Shown: piece after piece, positions 23,378-34,856 of the stretch | How the letters are laid out: each line of letters starts with the position of its first letter | How positions within the stretch are numbered: position 1 is the first letter of the stretch | NCBI GenBank assembly: GCA_037974335.1 | Contig: CM075760.1 | Coordinates: forward strand, 42,288,103 to 42,352,102 | DNA from: Prionace glauca | Lineage: Eukaryota; Chordata; Chondrichthyes; Carcharhiniformes; Carcharhinidae | Direction of reading: 5' to 3' | DNA: 64,000 nucleotides | Program-made: the position numbers and the translations under genes | The notes under the pieces: model-generated | What the model saw: the letters and a program-made list of their open reading frames with translations, nothing else | Told to the model about the DNA's origin: nothing | Database searches by the model: none

Positions 23378-23578
23378 CTGTCAGTGAAAAACAAACAGTC
23401 AATAAATGATTAGGAGGAAGGAGACAGTGAGCTGAGACAATGGATACCAATGGAGAACAGAACGTGACTGATGGACCCCCTCAGGCTAGCCCTCTGCCAG
23501 GAATCTGTACTGAGGCCTCAACTATTCGCTACATTTATAAACATGTCAGGTGAAAGACTAAGTTTGCTGATGACATTG

Positions 23579-23862
23579 GTGGGTAGCACGGTGGCGTAGT
23601 GGTTAGCACTGCTGCCTCACAACGCCAGGGACCCAGTTTCAATTACAGCTTAGGTCACTGTCTGAATGGAGACTGCATGTTCTCCCGATGTCTGCGTGGA
23701 ATGCCTTCGGGTGTTCCGGTTTCCTCCCACATTCTGAAAGACATGCTGGTTAGGTGCATTGATCCGATCAGGTGCTGGAGTGTAGCAACTGCGGGAATTT
23801 CACAGTAGCTTCATTTCAGTCTTAATGTAAGCCTTGCTTGTGACTAATAAACTTTAGATATT
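23579..23862 (+). mobile_element. tRNA-derived SINE
   Basis: It starts GGTAGCACGGTGGCGTAGTG with a clear A box, has a weakened B box (CAGTTTCAATTACAG) and ends TAATGTAAGCCTTGCTTGTG followed by ACTAATAAACTTTA. Confidence 0.85.
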
Positions 23863-24004
23863 TTGTTTGGTGGTAAAATAAGTAATGTAGATGGGGTTGG
23901 AAGATGGGACAAAGTTTCCAAGGGACCTTGGTCAAATATTAGTGGATGGAACTCCATTCTGAATGGTGGGAAACGAGGGGTAGATGAACAGAGATTTAAG
24001 GATC

Positions 24005-24085
24005 CAGACCTTTGATTTGATTTATTATTGTCACATGTACTGCTATACAGTGAGAAGTATTGTTTCTTGTGTGCTATACAAAATG
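24005..24085 (-). repeat. SINE tail of the TTTGATTTATTATTGTCAC family
   Basis: TTTGATTTATTATTGTCACA followed by AGTGAGAAGTATTGTTTCTT, the reverse complement of the tail at 20030-20095. Confidence 0.55.
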
Positions 24086-24194
24086 TGCCGTTTATAGAGA
24101 ACATAGGAGAGAAGGAAAAGAGAAAGCGTAGAATATAGTGATACAGTCACGGATAGGGTGAAGAGAAAGGTCAGCTTAATATATGATAGGTCCA

Positions 24195-24835
24195 TTCAAA
24201 AGTCTAAGTGGGCAAGGGCCTGGCAGATGGAGTACAATGTTGCTAAATGTGAGGTCATCCATTTTGGTAGCAATAACAGTAAAACGGGCTATCATTTAAA
24301 TGGTAAAAAATTGCAGCATGCTGCTGTGCAGAGGGGCCTGGGTGTCCTCGTGCATGAATCACAGAAAGTTGATTTGCAAGTGCAGCAGGTGATTACGAAG
24401 GCAAATGGAATTTTTTCCTTCATTGCTAGAGGGATAGAGTTTAAAAATAGCGAGGTTATGTTACAATTGTATATTGTGCTGATGAGGCCACACCTGGAGT
24501 ACTGTGTACAGTTTTGGTTTCCTTACTTGAGAAAGGATATATTGGAATTGGAGGGGGTGCAGAGGAGATTCACTAGATTGATTCCAGAGTTAAGAGGGTT
24601 GGCTTATGAGGAGAGACTGACTGGACTGGAGTTTACTCATTGGAATTTAGAAGAGTGAGGGGAGATCTTATTAGAAACATATAAGATTATGCAGGAATAG
24701 ATAAAATAGAAGCAGGAAAGTTGTTTTCACTGGCGGGTGAAACTAGAACTGGGGCGTATGGCCTCAAAATAAGGGGGAGCAGATTAGGGACTAAGTTGAG
24801 GAGGAACTTCTTCACCCAAAGAACTTGGGTTCCAC
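24195..24835 (+). mobile_element. CR1-type LINE, 5'-truncated
   Basis: An open frame to 24658 encodes EYNVAKCEVIHFGSNN through FIARGIEFKNSEVMLQLYIV to RGLAYEERL, then breaks in the C-terminal region near 24640. It is related to but diverged from the 8071-type subfamily. Its end is replaced by a Penelope-like tail. Confidence 0.8.
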
Positions 24836-24990
24836 ACACCTGAACCTTCCACACACCTGACGAAGGAACACCGTTTCCGAAAGCTTGTGAGTTTACTATC
24901 AAATAAACTGGTTGGACTTAAACCTGGTGTTGTGAGACTTCTTACTGTGTTTATCCCAGTCCAATGCCGGCATCTCCACATCATGACAAT
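24836..24990 (+). mobile_element. Penelope-like element 3' tail with hammerhead-like motif
   Basis: The segment CACCTGACGAAGGAACACCG then TTTCCGAAAGCTTGTGAG, followed by AAATAAACTGGTTGGACTTA and GCCGGCATCTCCACATCATG, matches the 3' tail of the element at 39973-42629. The CTGACGA...GAAA core with a possible stem GGAAC/GTTTCC is hammerhead-ribozyme-like. Confidence 0.6.
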
Positions 24991-25170
24991 AAATGCTGAC
25001 CAGCCAGCAACACTCATGTCCCACGAATGAAAAAAAATCTATTCTCTCTCCACAGATGCTGTCAGGCTTGCTGAGATTTTCCAGCATTTTCTGTTTTTGT
25101 TTCAGATTCCAGCATCCACAGTATTTTATCTGAATGCTAACCACTGCACCACCCTGGTGCCCACATTCCA
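24991..25170 (+). repeat. R2 tail, R3 copy and SINE remnant
   Basis: R2 (CAATAAATGCTGACCAGCC, to about 25035) is followed by R3 (CACAGATGCTGTCAGGCTTG, 25040-25125) and a reverse SINE scrap (GCTAACCACTGCACCACC). Confidence 0.5.
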
Positions 25171-25289
25171 GAGGCCCAGAACTGAGAGAAAGGGTCTTAC
25201 TCACAGGCCAGAGGAGGAAGTTTTAGTCTGTGTGTGAAGCTAAAAACAGAAGCTGTGCTGTTTCAAATCAAACTGCGGGACTTGGGAGA

Positions 25290-25678
25290 AAATGATGGGA
25301 AGAGATTTTGCCAAGTCCCCTCCCCCACTCCCTCAGCTGGCAGCCCAGCACGCAGGCGCAGAGAGGGCGGCTGAGCCGAGCTGTCCGGAGCAGGCGCAGT
25401 GCGGCTTTTTGGAGCAGCCGGAGGGGGGAGGGGGAGATCACCGAGCGGCTTCTCGCTCTGGCCGGAGCCGCCAGACACTTGTCTGGAAACCTTGGCTCGA
25501 GGAGGGGGAGGGGAACAATGGGTGGGGGCGGGGCTCCCGGGTCAGCGCGCGCTTTGTCCCATTGTCTGAATGCGGAGCTTGTTGAGCTGCTCATTCCTGC
25601 CCAGCAAAGCTGCTGCTCTCTCTCTGAATGAAGACTGAGCTTCAGACAGACTCAGACTTCCTCCCGTCTGCAACATCT
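25290..25678 (+). promoter_or_regulatory. CpG promoter P4 and non-coding first exon with splice donor
   Basis: A GC-rich block with GGTGGGGGCGGGGCTC at 25519 is shared with 42659. It is followed by the conserved first-exon phrase TGAATGAAGACTGAGCTTCA (25625-25644) and ends CAACATCT before the intron GTGAGTAAAAC (25679). The same phrase and donor occur at 51259-51671. This is inferred to be the 5' exon of the downstream plus-strand ZNF genes, most directly locus E (acceptor 28953). It may also serve the minus-strand BTB gene. Confidence 0.6.
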
Positions 25679-25974
25679 GTGAGTAAAACATTTTATTTTC
25701 ACCCCCATTCCATTTATTTTCTCATTCTGGGGGAAATTGGGAATTGCAGCAACTGAAGGGAAAGGAAGTGAATCCAGGAAGGGTGCAGATTCTGGATTCC
25801 AGATTCTTGGCCCAGGTCTCTCTCTCTCTTTTAAAGACATTGACATCCTTTACTCACTCAGCTTGACACATTTATTTGTCTCATAAAGCAAGGTCTCTTT
25901 CCAAATGTTCACAATTAAAGGGGTGGTTTTCCCAGAGGATGGCTGACTTTTAAGGGGACAGTAAATAAAATATA

Positions 25975-27967
25975 GAACATAGAACATTACAGCACAAACA
26001 GGCCCTTCGGCCCTCGAGTTGCGCCGATCGCATCAACCCCACCAATCTATAGACCTATCTATAACCCCCAATCCCATTAAACCCCATATACTCATCCAGA
26101 AGTCTTTTAAAAGACCCCAGCGAGTTCGCCTCCACCACCGACGACGGCAGCCGATTCCAATCACTCACTACCCTCTGAGTGAAAAACTTACCCCTAACAT
26201 CACCTCTGTACTTCCCTCCCCGCACCTTAAATCTGTGTCCTCTCGTAGCGACCATTTCAACCCGGGGAAATAGCCTCTGAGAGTCCACCCTATCTATTCC
26301 TCTCAACATTTTATAAACTTCTATCAGGTCGCCTCTCAACCTTCGCCTCTCCAGGGAAAAGAGTCCCAGCTCCCTCAACCTATCTTCATAAGGCATGCCT
26401 CCCAGTCCAGGCAACATCCTTGTAAATCTCCTCTGCACCCTTTCAATAGCTTCTACGTCTTTCCTATAGTGAGGCGACCAGAACTGCGCACAGTACTCCA
26501 AATGAGGCCTGACGAGGGTCCTGTAAAGTTGCAGCATTACCTCCCGACTCCTAAACTCAATCCCTCGATTAATGAAGGCCAGTACACCATACGCCTTCTT
26601 GACCACCTCCTCCACCTGCGAGGCCGATTTAAGAGTCCTGTGAACCCGGACCCCGAGATCCTTCTGCTCTTCAACGCTACTAAGACCCCTGCCCTTAATA
26701 GTGTACTCGTTCATCCCGTTGGTTCTGCCGAAATGGACTACTACACATTTATCCGCGTTGAAGTCCATCTGCCACTTCTCCGCCCATTCCTGCATCCTAT
26801 CTATGTCCTGCTGCAACTTTTGACATCCTTCCAGACCATCCACAACACCGCCGACCTTCGTGTCATCAGCGAACTTGCTAACCCATCCCTCCACTTCCTC
26901 ATCCAGGTCATTTATGAAAATGACAAACAACAAGGGTCCCAGAACAGATCCCTGGGGCACCCCACTGGTGACTGACCTCCATTCCGAAAAAGACCCATCC
27001 ACAACCACTCTCTGCCTTCTGCAGGCAAGCCAGTTCTGGATCCACAAGGCCAAAGGCCCTTGGATCCCATGCCCTCTCACCTTCTCAAGAAGTCTTGCAT
27101 GGGGGACCTTATCAAAAGCCTTGCTGAAGTCCATGTACACTACGTCCACGGCACTTCCTTCGTCAATGTGTTCAGTCACATTATCGAAGAACTCAACTAG
27201 GCTCGTAAGGCACGACCTGCCCTTGACAAATCCATGCTGACTATTCCTGATCATGTCAAACCTCTCCAAATGGTCGTAAATCTTGTCCCTCAGAAGCCTC
27301 TCCATCAGCTTACCAACCACTGAGGTCAGTCTCACCGGGCGGTTAATTTCCCGGGCTATCTCTGTTCCCTTTCTTGAAAATAGGGACTACATCCGCAATC
27401 CTCCAATCTTCCGGAACCTCTCCCGTCTCCATTGACGACGCAAAGATCATCGCCAAGGGCTCTGCAATCACTTCCCTGGCCTCCCACAGTATCCTGGGGT
27501 ACATCCCATCTGGTCCCGGCGACTTATCTACCTTGATAGAATTCAAAAGTTCTAACACATCCTCCTCTTTAATGTCCACGTACTCAATCTTTTCCACCTG
27601 CTGCAAGTCCATAGCAAGATCTCCCAAATCAGCTTCCACTGTGAATACTGATGCAAAGTACTCATTAAGCACCTCCGCCATTTCTTCTGGTTCTACGCAG
27701 ACCTTTCCCCCTTCATCTTTTATAGGTCCTATCCTTACCCTTCTCACCCTTTTACCTTTCACATACTTATAGAAGGCCTTGGGATTTTCTTTAATCTTAC
27801 CCGCCAAGGTCTTCTCATGACCCCTTCTGGCTCTCCTAATTTCCCTTTTAACCTCCTTTCTACAGTCCTTATATTCTTCAAGATCCTTAACCTCTCCTAG
27901 TTCCCTGAACCTTTTGTATACCTTCCTTTTCCTCCTGACTAGGTTCAACACAGCCTTCGTGCACCAC
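25975..27967 (-). mobile_element. CR1-type LINE, second subfamily, about 2 kb
   Basis: The longest reverse transcriptase here. 27951-27343 encodes the region before the RT (KVDKSPGPDGMYPRILWEA). 27335-26055 encodes RT with FSKAFDKVPHARLLEK, GVPQGSVLGPLLFVIFINDL and the FADDTK catalytic box, then the C-terminal domain. One extra A at about 27338 (AATTAACCGCC, expected AATTACCGCC) separates the two frames. The 3' end at the left is ATAGAACATAGAACATT. The endonuclease domain is missing (5'-truncated). It is young but a different subfamily from 54310. Confidence 0.88.
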
Positions 27968-28512
27968 TAGGTATATAGATATACCTAGTGTTGTTGTGGT
28001 ACATATTGGACATTATTTATGTTTCTGTAATAATTAGTTACTATTAATTCTACATTTTAATATTTACTGTATATCTTTACAGTCCTCGCAATATAAAGGT
28101 CATCCAGCAACTCCATTCCTTACCAATGCTTTGTCAAGCAATCCAGTCAGCTCTATTCCTCCTGTATTTCTGTAAGTTTATTTACTTCAATGCAGTCTGC
28201 ATCCAATTTCATTTTGAAATAATTTGCCACTGTTTCCACGATCCTCATAGGCAGAGATGCAGATTAAGATTACTCGCTATCTGAATAATTTTCTTCCTCA
28301 CATCCCTTGCCACTGTGCTGCTAATTAAAAAATAGAGTATGGCATATCATACATTTGTCATTCAGGTTTATACGCCTGATATTAAATATATATTCCAGCA
28401 CACTGCGTGTTAAAGTTTTCAGGTTTCTTTGAAGCTGTTGAATTGCTCCTTCACTAAAATTGTTTGGCTGAATATTTAGTACGGCAGAGTGAGAATAGAG
28501 AGAATGCATCAT
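27968..28512. other. Intergenic, old LINE-like scraps
   Basis: It starts with TAGGTATATAGATATACCTA, a short palindrome at the CR1 junction. 28110-28320 resembles a reverse CR1-like segment also seen at 52195-52330 (ATCCAATTTCATTTTGAAAT). Nothing else is recognised. Confidence 0.35.
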
Positions 28513-28830
28513 GCAGCATGGTGGCAGAGTGGTTGGCACTGTTGCCTCACATCTCCAGCGACTTGGGTTCAATTGTCGGCTTGGGTCATTGTGCAGAGTT
28601 TGCCTGTTCTCCCCATGTCTGCGTGAGTTTCCTCCCACATTCCAAAGATGTGTGGGTTAGGTGCATTGGCAATGCTAAATTGCCCCTTAGTGTCACGGGA
28701 TGCGTAGGTTGGAGGGATTAGCAGGGTAAATGTGTGGGGTTATTGGGATAGGGCCTGGGTGGGATGGTTGTCAGTGCAGATTCGATAGGCCAAATGGCCT
28801 CCTCCTGCACTACAGTGATTCTATGGTTTT
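28513..28830 (+). mobile_element. tRNA-derived SINE
   Basis: GCATGGTGGCAGAGTGGTTG A box, GGGTTCAATTGTCGG B box, and a 3' segment GATAGGCCAAATGGCCTCCT followed by CTGCACTACAGTGATTCTAT. Full length. Confidence 0.85.
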
Positions 28831-28953
28831 GATCATCAGGGATGATCTTGTTTAGTAAAGATAGAGGAAAGATGGTTCCATTGACATTAGAAGTTTTGCT
28901 CTTGAATTTCTACCCTGCACTACAGTGATGACTTTCATGAACTTCTTTTACAG

Positions 28954-29194
28954 GGTATTAGAAGTGGAATATTTGCAGACTGAAATCCCAAACAATGTGA
29001 CTGGAAAAGCACCGAGACACAAACCCAAGTGAGAGTGTCCCTTTGAGTTAACTATGGAAAGAGGTTTAACGAGTTACAAACCTGAAAAAAACATTTACAC
29101 CATTCACAGCAAGGAGAAACTGTACATACGTTTTATGTCTGTACGAGGCTTCAAATGATCATCCAACCTGGAGAGACACAAGGATACCTGCGCC
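28954..29194 (+). other. Locus E leader with relic fingers
   Basis: The acceptor TTCTTTTACAG ends at 28953. Relic finger sequence follows: TATGGAAAGAGGTTTAACGA at 29048, then GGCTTCAAA with TGA at 29156-29158 and SSNLERHKDTCA, ending at the ATG. The TGA is in frame and twelve codons upstream of the ATG. Confidence 0.65.
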
Positions 29195-30457
29195 ATGGAG
29201 AAACCATGGAAATGTGGGGACTGTGGGAAGAGATTCAGATCTCCATCAGAGCTGGAGATTCATAGACGCAGCCATACTGGAGAGAGGCCGTTCACCTGCT
29301 CAGAGTGTAGGAAGGGGTTCAGTAATTCATCCAACTTATTGAAACACAAACGAGTTCACACTGGGGAGAGACCATTCACTTGTTCTGACTGTAGGAAGGG
29401 ATTCAAATCCCTATCACAGCTCGAGATTCATCGACGCATTCACACTGGAGAGAGGCCGTTCACCTGCATCGAGTGTGGGAAGGGATTCACTCATTCATCC
29501 AACCTCCTGACACACAAGAGAGTTCACACTGGGGAGAGACTGTTCTCCTGCTGTGAGTGTGGGAAGGGATTCTGTGATTCATCCACTCTGAGGAAACACC
29601 AGAGAGTTCACACTGGGGAGAGACCGTTCACCTGCTCTGACTGTGGGAAGGGATTCACTCGGTTATTCAACCTGCTGTCACACCAGCGAGTTCACACTGG
29701 GGAGAATCTGTTCACCTGCTTAGAGTGTGGGAAAGGATTCAGCAATTCATTCAACTTGGTGATACACCAGCGAGTTCACACTGGGGAGAGACCATTTACT
29801 TGCACCGTCTGTGGGAAGCAATTTACTCATCCATCCTCCCTGCGGACACATCAGCGAGTTCACACTGGAGAGAGGCCATTCACTTGCACAGTGTGTGGGA
29901 AGCAATTCACTCAGTCAGCCAGCCTGCGGGCACACCATGTCACTCATGTCGATGAGAGACCCTTCAAATGCTCAGCCTGTGAGAGCAGCTTCAAAATAGC
30001 TGCTGATCTGAGGGTCCATCAGCGAATTCACACCGAGGAGAGACCCTTCAGCTGCTCTCATTGTGTAAAGAAATTTAGAACATCATCCAGCCTTCGGACA
30101 CACCAGCGAGTTCACACTGGGGAGAGGCCATTCAACTGTCCTCAGTGTGGGAAGAGATTTAATGATTCATCCAGCTTGCTGACCCACCAGCGAGGCCACA
30201 CCGGGGAGAGGCCGTTCACCTGCTCTGAATGTGGAAAGGGATTCACTCGGTCATCCCACCTGCTGATACACCAGCAGACTCACACTGGAGAGAGTCTGTT
30301 CACCTGCTCTCAGTGTGGGAAGGGATTCAGTAATTCATTCAACTTGCGAACACACCAGCGAGTTCACACTGGGGAGAGACCATTCACCTGCTCTGAATGT
30401 GGGAAGGGATTCATTCAGTCTTCCCACCTGCAGACACACCAGCGAGTTCACAAGTGA
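29195..30457 (+). CDS. C2H2 zinc-finger protein, locus E (15 fingers)
   Basis: A 420-residue protein with 15 complete C2H2 fingers and nothing else, the longest array in the window. It is presumably a nuclear DNA-binding protein with an unknown target. The start [14 protein letters not shown] is the first ATG after the relic-finger stop and lies where a TGEKP linker would be. Most linkers are TGERPF. Fingers 10-11 (FKCSACESSFKIAADL / FSCSHCVKKFRTSSSL) are the recurring pair also found in B, H and I, entered through VDERP and TEERP linkers. Finger 9 ends HHVTH. The stop follows HQRVHK, as in other family members. The first exon is probably at 25.6 kb. Confidence 0.9.
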   Translation: MEKPWKCGDCGKRFRSPSELEIHRRSHTGERPFTCSECRKGFSNSSNLLKHKRVHTGERPFTCSDCRKGFKSLSQLEIHRRIHTGERPFTCIECGKGFTHSSNLLTHKRVHTGERLFSCCECGKGFCDSSTLRKHQRVHTGERPFTCSDCGKGFTRLFNLLSHQRVHTGENLFTCLECGKGFSNSFNLVIHQRVHTGERPFTCTVCGKQFTHPSSLRTHQRVHTGERPFTCTVCGKQFTQSASLRAHHVTHVDERPFKCSACESSFKIAADLRVHQRIHTEERPFSCSHCVKKFRTSSSLRTHQRVHTGERPFNCPQCGKRFNDSSSLLTHQRGHTGERPFTCSECGKGFTRSSHLLIHQQTHTGESLFTCSQCGKGFSNSFNLRTHQRVHTGERPFTCSECGKGFIQSSHLQTHQRVHK

Positions 30458-30779
30458 TTATGGGGTTGGATTCTGCTGTTGTCCATCACATCCAGTACTA
30501 AAGCATGTTCATACAGACAGTTGGTAAAGTGAGAGTGTTTCTCTTGCCAGTCTCAGAACTTTGCTTCTAGGGGCTGATGCTCTTTGAACCTGTGAGTGAA
30601 CATTTCCACTTATCCACAATAGCTTATGAAGTACATTTATTTTATCCTGGATAGCAAATACTGTTCTTCATATCACAACAGGTAGATCTGAAATAAATAC
30701 ATTTGTCAGTTTCATCGAGACTACAACACATGGCCAGGCCAGTCAGCCCAATTGGTCAGTGGATAGGTTTCATCTGTGG
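30458..30779 (+). other. 3' flank of locus E
   Basis: Family-typical 3' untranslated sequence (TTGGATTCTGCTGTTGTCCA) is followed by about 250 bp without recognised features. An AATAAA at about 30690 could serve as a polyadenylation signal. Confidence 0.35.
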
Positions 30780-31250
30780 ATAGGTTTATGGATGAAAAGG
30801 GATTGGTTTAGGCTAGTGGGTCATTGTTTTGTAACTGGTCGGCTCAACATCGTGGGCCGAAGGGCCTGTTCTGCGCTGTAATGTTCTATGTTCTATGGTC
30901 TGTGTTAGTATTTATGCTCCTCATGAGCCTCCACCCACCCCCCTCCATCTCCCCCATCAGCATATCCTTTTATTCCTTTCTCCCTCATGTATGTATCTCA
31001 CTTCCCCTTCAATGTATTCACGCTGTTCACCTCAACCACTCGCTGTGGTAGTGAGTTCCATATTCTCACCATTCACTGGGTAAACAGGTTTCTCATGAAA
31101 TATTTGTTGGATAATTGAACTGCTTTGTAATCTTTAAGACCTTTCATCAGGTCACCCGTCATTTTCTTTTGAGTGAAATGCCACCCTGGCCTTTCCTGAA
31201 GGTTAAATGTCCTCAGTTCTTCAATATTGCAGAACAATATTGACGGGCTG
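30780..31250. mobile_element. CR1-like tail (+) and reverse CR1-like fragment
   Basis: GTGGGCCGAAGGGCCTGTTC to AATGTTCTATGTTCTATG (30780-30897) is a CR1 3' end. 30900-31250 (TGGTAGTGAGTTCCATATTC) is a reverse CR1 fragment. Confidence 0.55.
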
Positions 31251-31264
31251 ATCAGATCCGTGGC

Positions 31265-31430
31265 AAATGTCCAAAGATGTGTGGGTTAGGTTGATGGACC
31301 ATGCTAAATTAATCTTAGTGTGAGGGGGATTAGCAGGGTAAATGTGTTGAGTTATGGAAATAAGGTTGTGGTTGGTATAGATTTGATGGGATGAATGGCC
31401 TTCTTCTGTGCTGTAGGGATTTTATGAAAT
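31265..31430 (+). mobile_element. SINE 3' half
   Basis: CCAAAGATGTGTGGGTTAGG to GAATGGCCTTCTTCTGTGCT and TAGGGATTTTATGA. The A/B-box half is missing. Confidence 0.65.
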
Positions 31431-31669
31431 GGAATTTAACCCTGAAAACTGTGAGGTGATGCATCTATTCATTAAATGTTACTTTATTAACTACCCACTA
31501 GTCAGTAACAAATGATTAAGTGGTGATCCTTAATTGAACTGCAATTAATTAATCAATAAATCTGTAAAAATGTAATATTTTAATTACTGTGTATGTAAAT
31601 GTGCAATGAAGATAAAGATGGAGTTGTATCCAACACAAAGAAAGATAGTTGTTGTTGGAGGTCAGTCAT

Positions 31670-32430
31670 CTCAGCTCTAGGACATCACTGCAGGAGATCG
31701 TCAGGTTACTATCCCAGGTCTAACCATCTTTAACTGCTTCATTAGTGACCTTCCCTCCATCATAAGGTCAGAAGTGGGGATGTTTGCTGATAATTGCACA
31801 ATGTTCAGCACCATTTGTGACTCCTCAGATACTGAGGCAGTGTATGCTCAATTTGCAGCAAGATCTGGACAATATCCAGCCTTGGGCTGACAAATGCCAA
31901 ATAACATTCATGCCACACAAGTGCCAGACAATGACCATCTCCAACAAGAAAAAGTTAAAGTGAAGTTTATTTAATAGTCACAAGTTGGCTTACATTAACA
32001 CAGCAATGAAGTTACTGTGAAAATCTCCCAGTCACCGCACTCCGGCACCTGGTTGGATACACCGAGAGTGTTTAACATTGCCAATGTACCTACCAAGCAC
32101 ATCTTCGGACCATGGAAGGAAACTGGAGCACCCGATGGAAACCCATGCAGACATGGGGAGAATGTGCAAACTCCACACAGTGATCCAAAATGGGAATCGA
32201 ACCTGGGTCCCTGGCACAGTGAGGCTGCAGTGCTAACCACTGTGCCACCGTGCCGCCCTCAGGAAAGAATCTAAGCATTCTCCCTGCCATTCAATGACTT
32301 TCAAGTGCTGAAACCCGCACTATCAACATCCTAGAAGTTAAGATTGATCAGAAACTGAACTGGACTAGCCATATAAATACAGTGGCAGTAAGAGCAGGTC
32401 AGAGGCTGGGAATTCTGTGGTGAGTAATTC
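31670..32430 (+). mobile_element. L2-like LINE fragment split by a reverse SINE
   Basis: 31670-31950 encodes a decayed RT piece (VGMFADNCTMFSTICDSSDT), with a FAD-N variant of the catalytic box. It resumes at about 32258-32430 (TCAGAAACTGAACTGGACTA). The reverse SINE lies between (31955-32252). Confidence 0.55.
31955..32252 (-). mobile_element. tRNA-derived SINE, reverse orientation
   Basis: TGGGAATCGAACCTGGGTCC B-box complement, GTGCTAACCACTGTGCCACC A-box complement, and the AGTTTATTTAATAGTCACAA tail at the left. Confidence 0.85.
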
Positions 32431-32489
32431 AACTCCTGAACCCCCCCACCTCCCCCTCATCCCCCTGACATCCGTCCTGTAGCTACCCC

Positions 32490-33036
32490 CCTTAATTTAA
32501 AGCCATGCCTCCTCATTGCTTGCTTTCTCCATCCGAGGAAAAAGGCTATCACTGTCCACCCTATCTAAACCTCTAATCATCTTATATGTTTCAATAAGAT
32601 CCCCTCTTAGCCGCCTTCTTTCCAACGAAAACAACCCCAAATCCCTCAGTCTCTCCTCATAGGACCTCCCTACCATACCAGGCAACATCCTAGTAAACCT
32701 TCTCTGCACCCTCTCCAAAGCCTCCACATCCTTCCTGTAATGTGGGGACCAGAACTGCACACAGTACTCCAAGTGTGACCGTACCAGAGTAGTGTACAGT
32801 TGCAACATGACGCTGCGACTCTTAAATTCAATCCCCCTACCAATAAACGTCAAGACACCGTACGCCTTCTTAACAACCTTATCTAATTGATTCCCAACTT
32901 TCAGGGATCTATGTACACATACACCTAGATCCCTCTGTTCATCCACACTATTCAAAGTCCTCCCGTTAGCCCTCTCCTCGACACATTCAGTCCATGTTCC
33001 TTTATACCCATCGTACCCATGTAACTGTCCTTTCAC
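32490..33036 (-). mobile_element. CR1-type LINE, 5'-truncated
   Basis: A frame of about 180 codons (RTLNSVDEQRDLGVCVHRSL through RSHLEYCVQFWSPHYRKDVE to RVDSDSLFPRM) belongs to the subfamily of 25975-27967. The 3' end is missing at the left, near CTTTAAATTAAG. Confidence 0.8.
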
Positions 33037-34290
33037 TTTTTAAAAGATGAAATGTACCTGCCTCTACTACTATCTCTGGCAGCTTATTCCAGACACCCAC
33101 CATCCTTTGTGTGGAAAAATTGCCCCTCTGATCCTTTTGTTTCTCTCACCTCTTACCTTAAACCTGTGCCCACTAGTTTTGGACTCCCCTACATTTGGGA
33201 GAAGATATTGAGTTACTAGCTGATCTATGCCTGTCATTATTTTGTAGACCTCTATAAGATCACCGCTAAGCCTCCTACGCTCCAGAGAAAGAAGTCCCAG
33301 TCTATCCAGCCTTTCCTTACAACTCAAACCATCAAATCCCGGTAGCATTCTAGTAAATCTTTTCTGCACTCTTTCTTGTTTAACAATATCCTTTCTATAA
33401 TAGGGTGACCAGAACTCTACACACTATTCCAAGTGTGCCCTTAGCAATGTCTTTTAGAACTTCAACAAGACGTCCCAACTCCTGCATTCATGTTCTGACC
33501 AATGAAACCAAGCATGCCAAATGCTGCCTTCACCATTCTGTCCACCTGTGACACCACTTTCAAGTAGCTATGAACCTATACTCCTAGATCTCTTTATTCT
33601 ATAACTCTCCTCAATGCCCAACCATTCACTGAATAAATCCTGTCCTGGTTCAATCTACCACAATACATCACCTTGCATTTATCTAAATTAAACTCCATCT
33701 GCCATTCGTCAGTCCACTGGTCCAATTGATCAAGATCCCATTGCAATCCTAGATAACCTTCACTGTCCACAATGCCATCAATCTTGATGTCATCTGTAAA
33801 ATTAATAACCATGCCTCCTATATTCCCATCCAAATCGTTAATGTAAGTGACAATTAACAGTGGGCCCAGCACTGATCTGTGAGGCACACTACTGGTCCCA
33901 ACCCTCCACAATCACCCTCTATCTTCTGTCATCAAGCCCATTTTGTATCCATTTGGCTACCTTACCCTGGATCCCGTGAGATTTAACCTAATGAAACAAC
34001 CTACCATTTGTCAAAGACCTTGCTGAATTCCATCCAGACAACATCAACTGCACTACCCTCATCAACCTTCTTGGTTACCCCTTCAAAAAACTTATTCAAA
34101 TTTGTGAGACATGATTTTCCATTCACAAAGCCATGCTGTCCCTAATCAGTCCTTGTGTCTCTAAATGCGTGTAGATCCTGTCTGTCAAAATACCTTCTAG
34201 CAACTTAGCCACTACAGATGTGAGGTCACCTGCCTGTGGTTCCCAGGCTTTTCCCTGCAGCCCTTCTTAAACAAAGACACAGTCATGGAG
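33037..34290 (-). mobile_element. CR1-type LINE, older copy, RT to C-terminus
   Basis: A degenerate reverse CR1 with C-terminal domain (MLPGFDGLSCKERLDRLGLL, 33369-33070) and RT (VLGPLLIVTYINDLDGNIGG, 33911-33594) in several frames. It ends near 34290 in the region before the RT domain and abuts 32490-33036. Confidence 0.75.
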
Positions 34291-34299
34291 CATTAAACT

Positions 34300-34735
34300 T
34301 GCCAAGCAGAGCCTTGAGTATCAACACACAGGTAGCTACTTTGTGAGACTGCTAGCAATACAGACAGAGATAAGAATGTCTTGAGTGGAGAGATTCATTG
34401 TGAAGGCTCAGGGATAGTTGATAAGATGTAAAAATTCTATGATTCTAATGAATATTTTTTTGTCCGTCGTTTCCCCAAAAGCTGTGAATCTCAATCCCAC
34501 ACATTCTCCCTCCATTCTCACTCTGCTGTATCTAATATTCACCCTCCCAATTCTCCTGAAGGTGCTGATTGAGGCTGATTGACAGACCCATCACTGCTTA
34601 CTGTCCTGGACCCAGAAATCATAAGAAACAGGAGCTGCAGTTGGCCATTCAGCCTTTTGAACTGCCTCAATTATTCATTGCGAATTGACCAATCTATCGC
34701 AGCATCATTTCCCACACTAACCCCCAGATAGGGAG
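34300..34735. other. Copy of a ZNF intron/upstream segment, antisense to locus F
   Basis: 34480-34625 (AAGCTGTGAATCTCAATCCC to CCTGTTTCTTATG-like) matches 39780-39900 and 50510-50640. That sequence lies upstream of the terminal exon when read on the minus strand, as at locus H. It is therefore a leftover of a leftward ZNF gene. 34300-34440 matches 39615-39780. Confidence 0.5.
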
Positions 34736-34856
34736 AGAATAGAGCCAATATTTTGAGTTTGGAGAGAGGAAAGAATGTTCCACAGAAACTAGAATTGTCT
34801 GTTCTTAATTTCTATCCTGTACTGACACTGATGACTTCTGTAAACTTGTTTTACAG

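Noticed and set aside
25268-25631. Overlapping open frames of about 100 codons in the GC-rich block at 25.3-25.6 kb.
   Set aside because: Stop codons are rare in CpG-rich promoter DNA. The frames are on both strands and show no domain.
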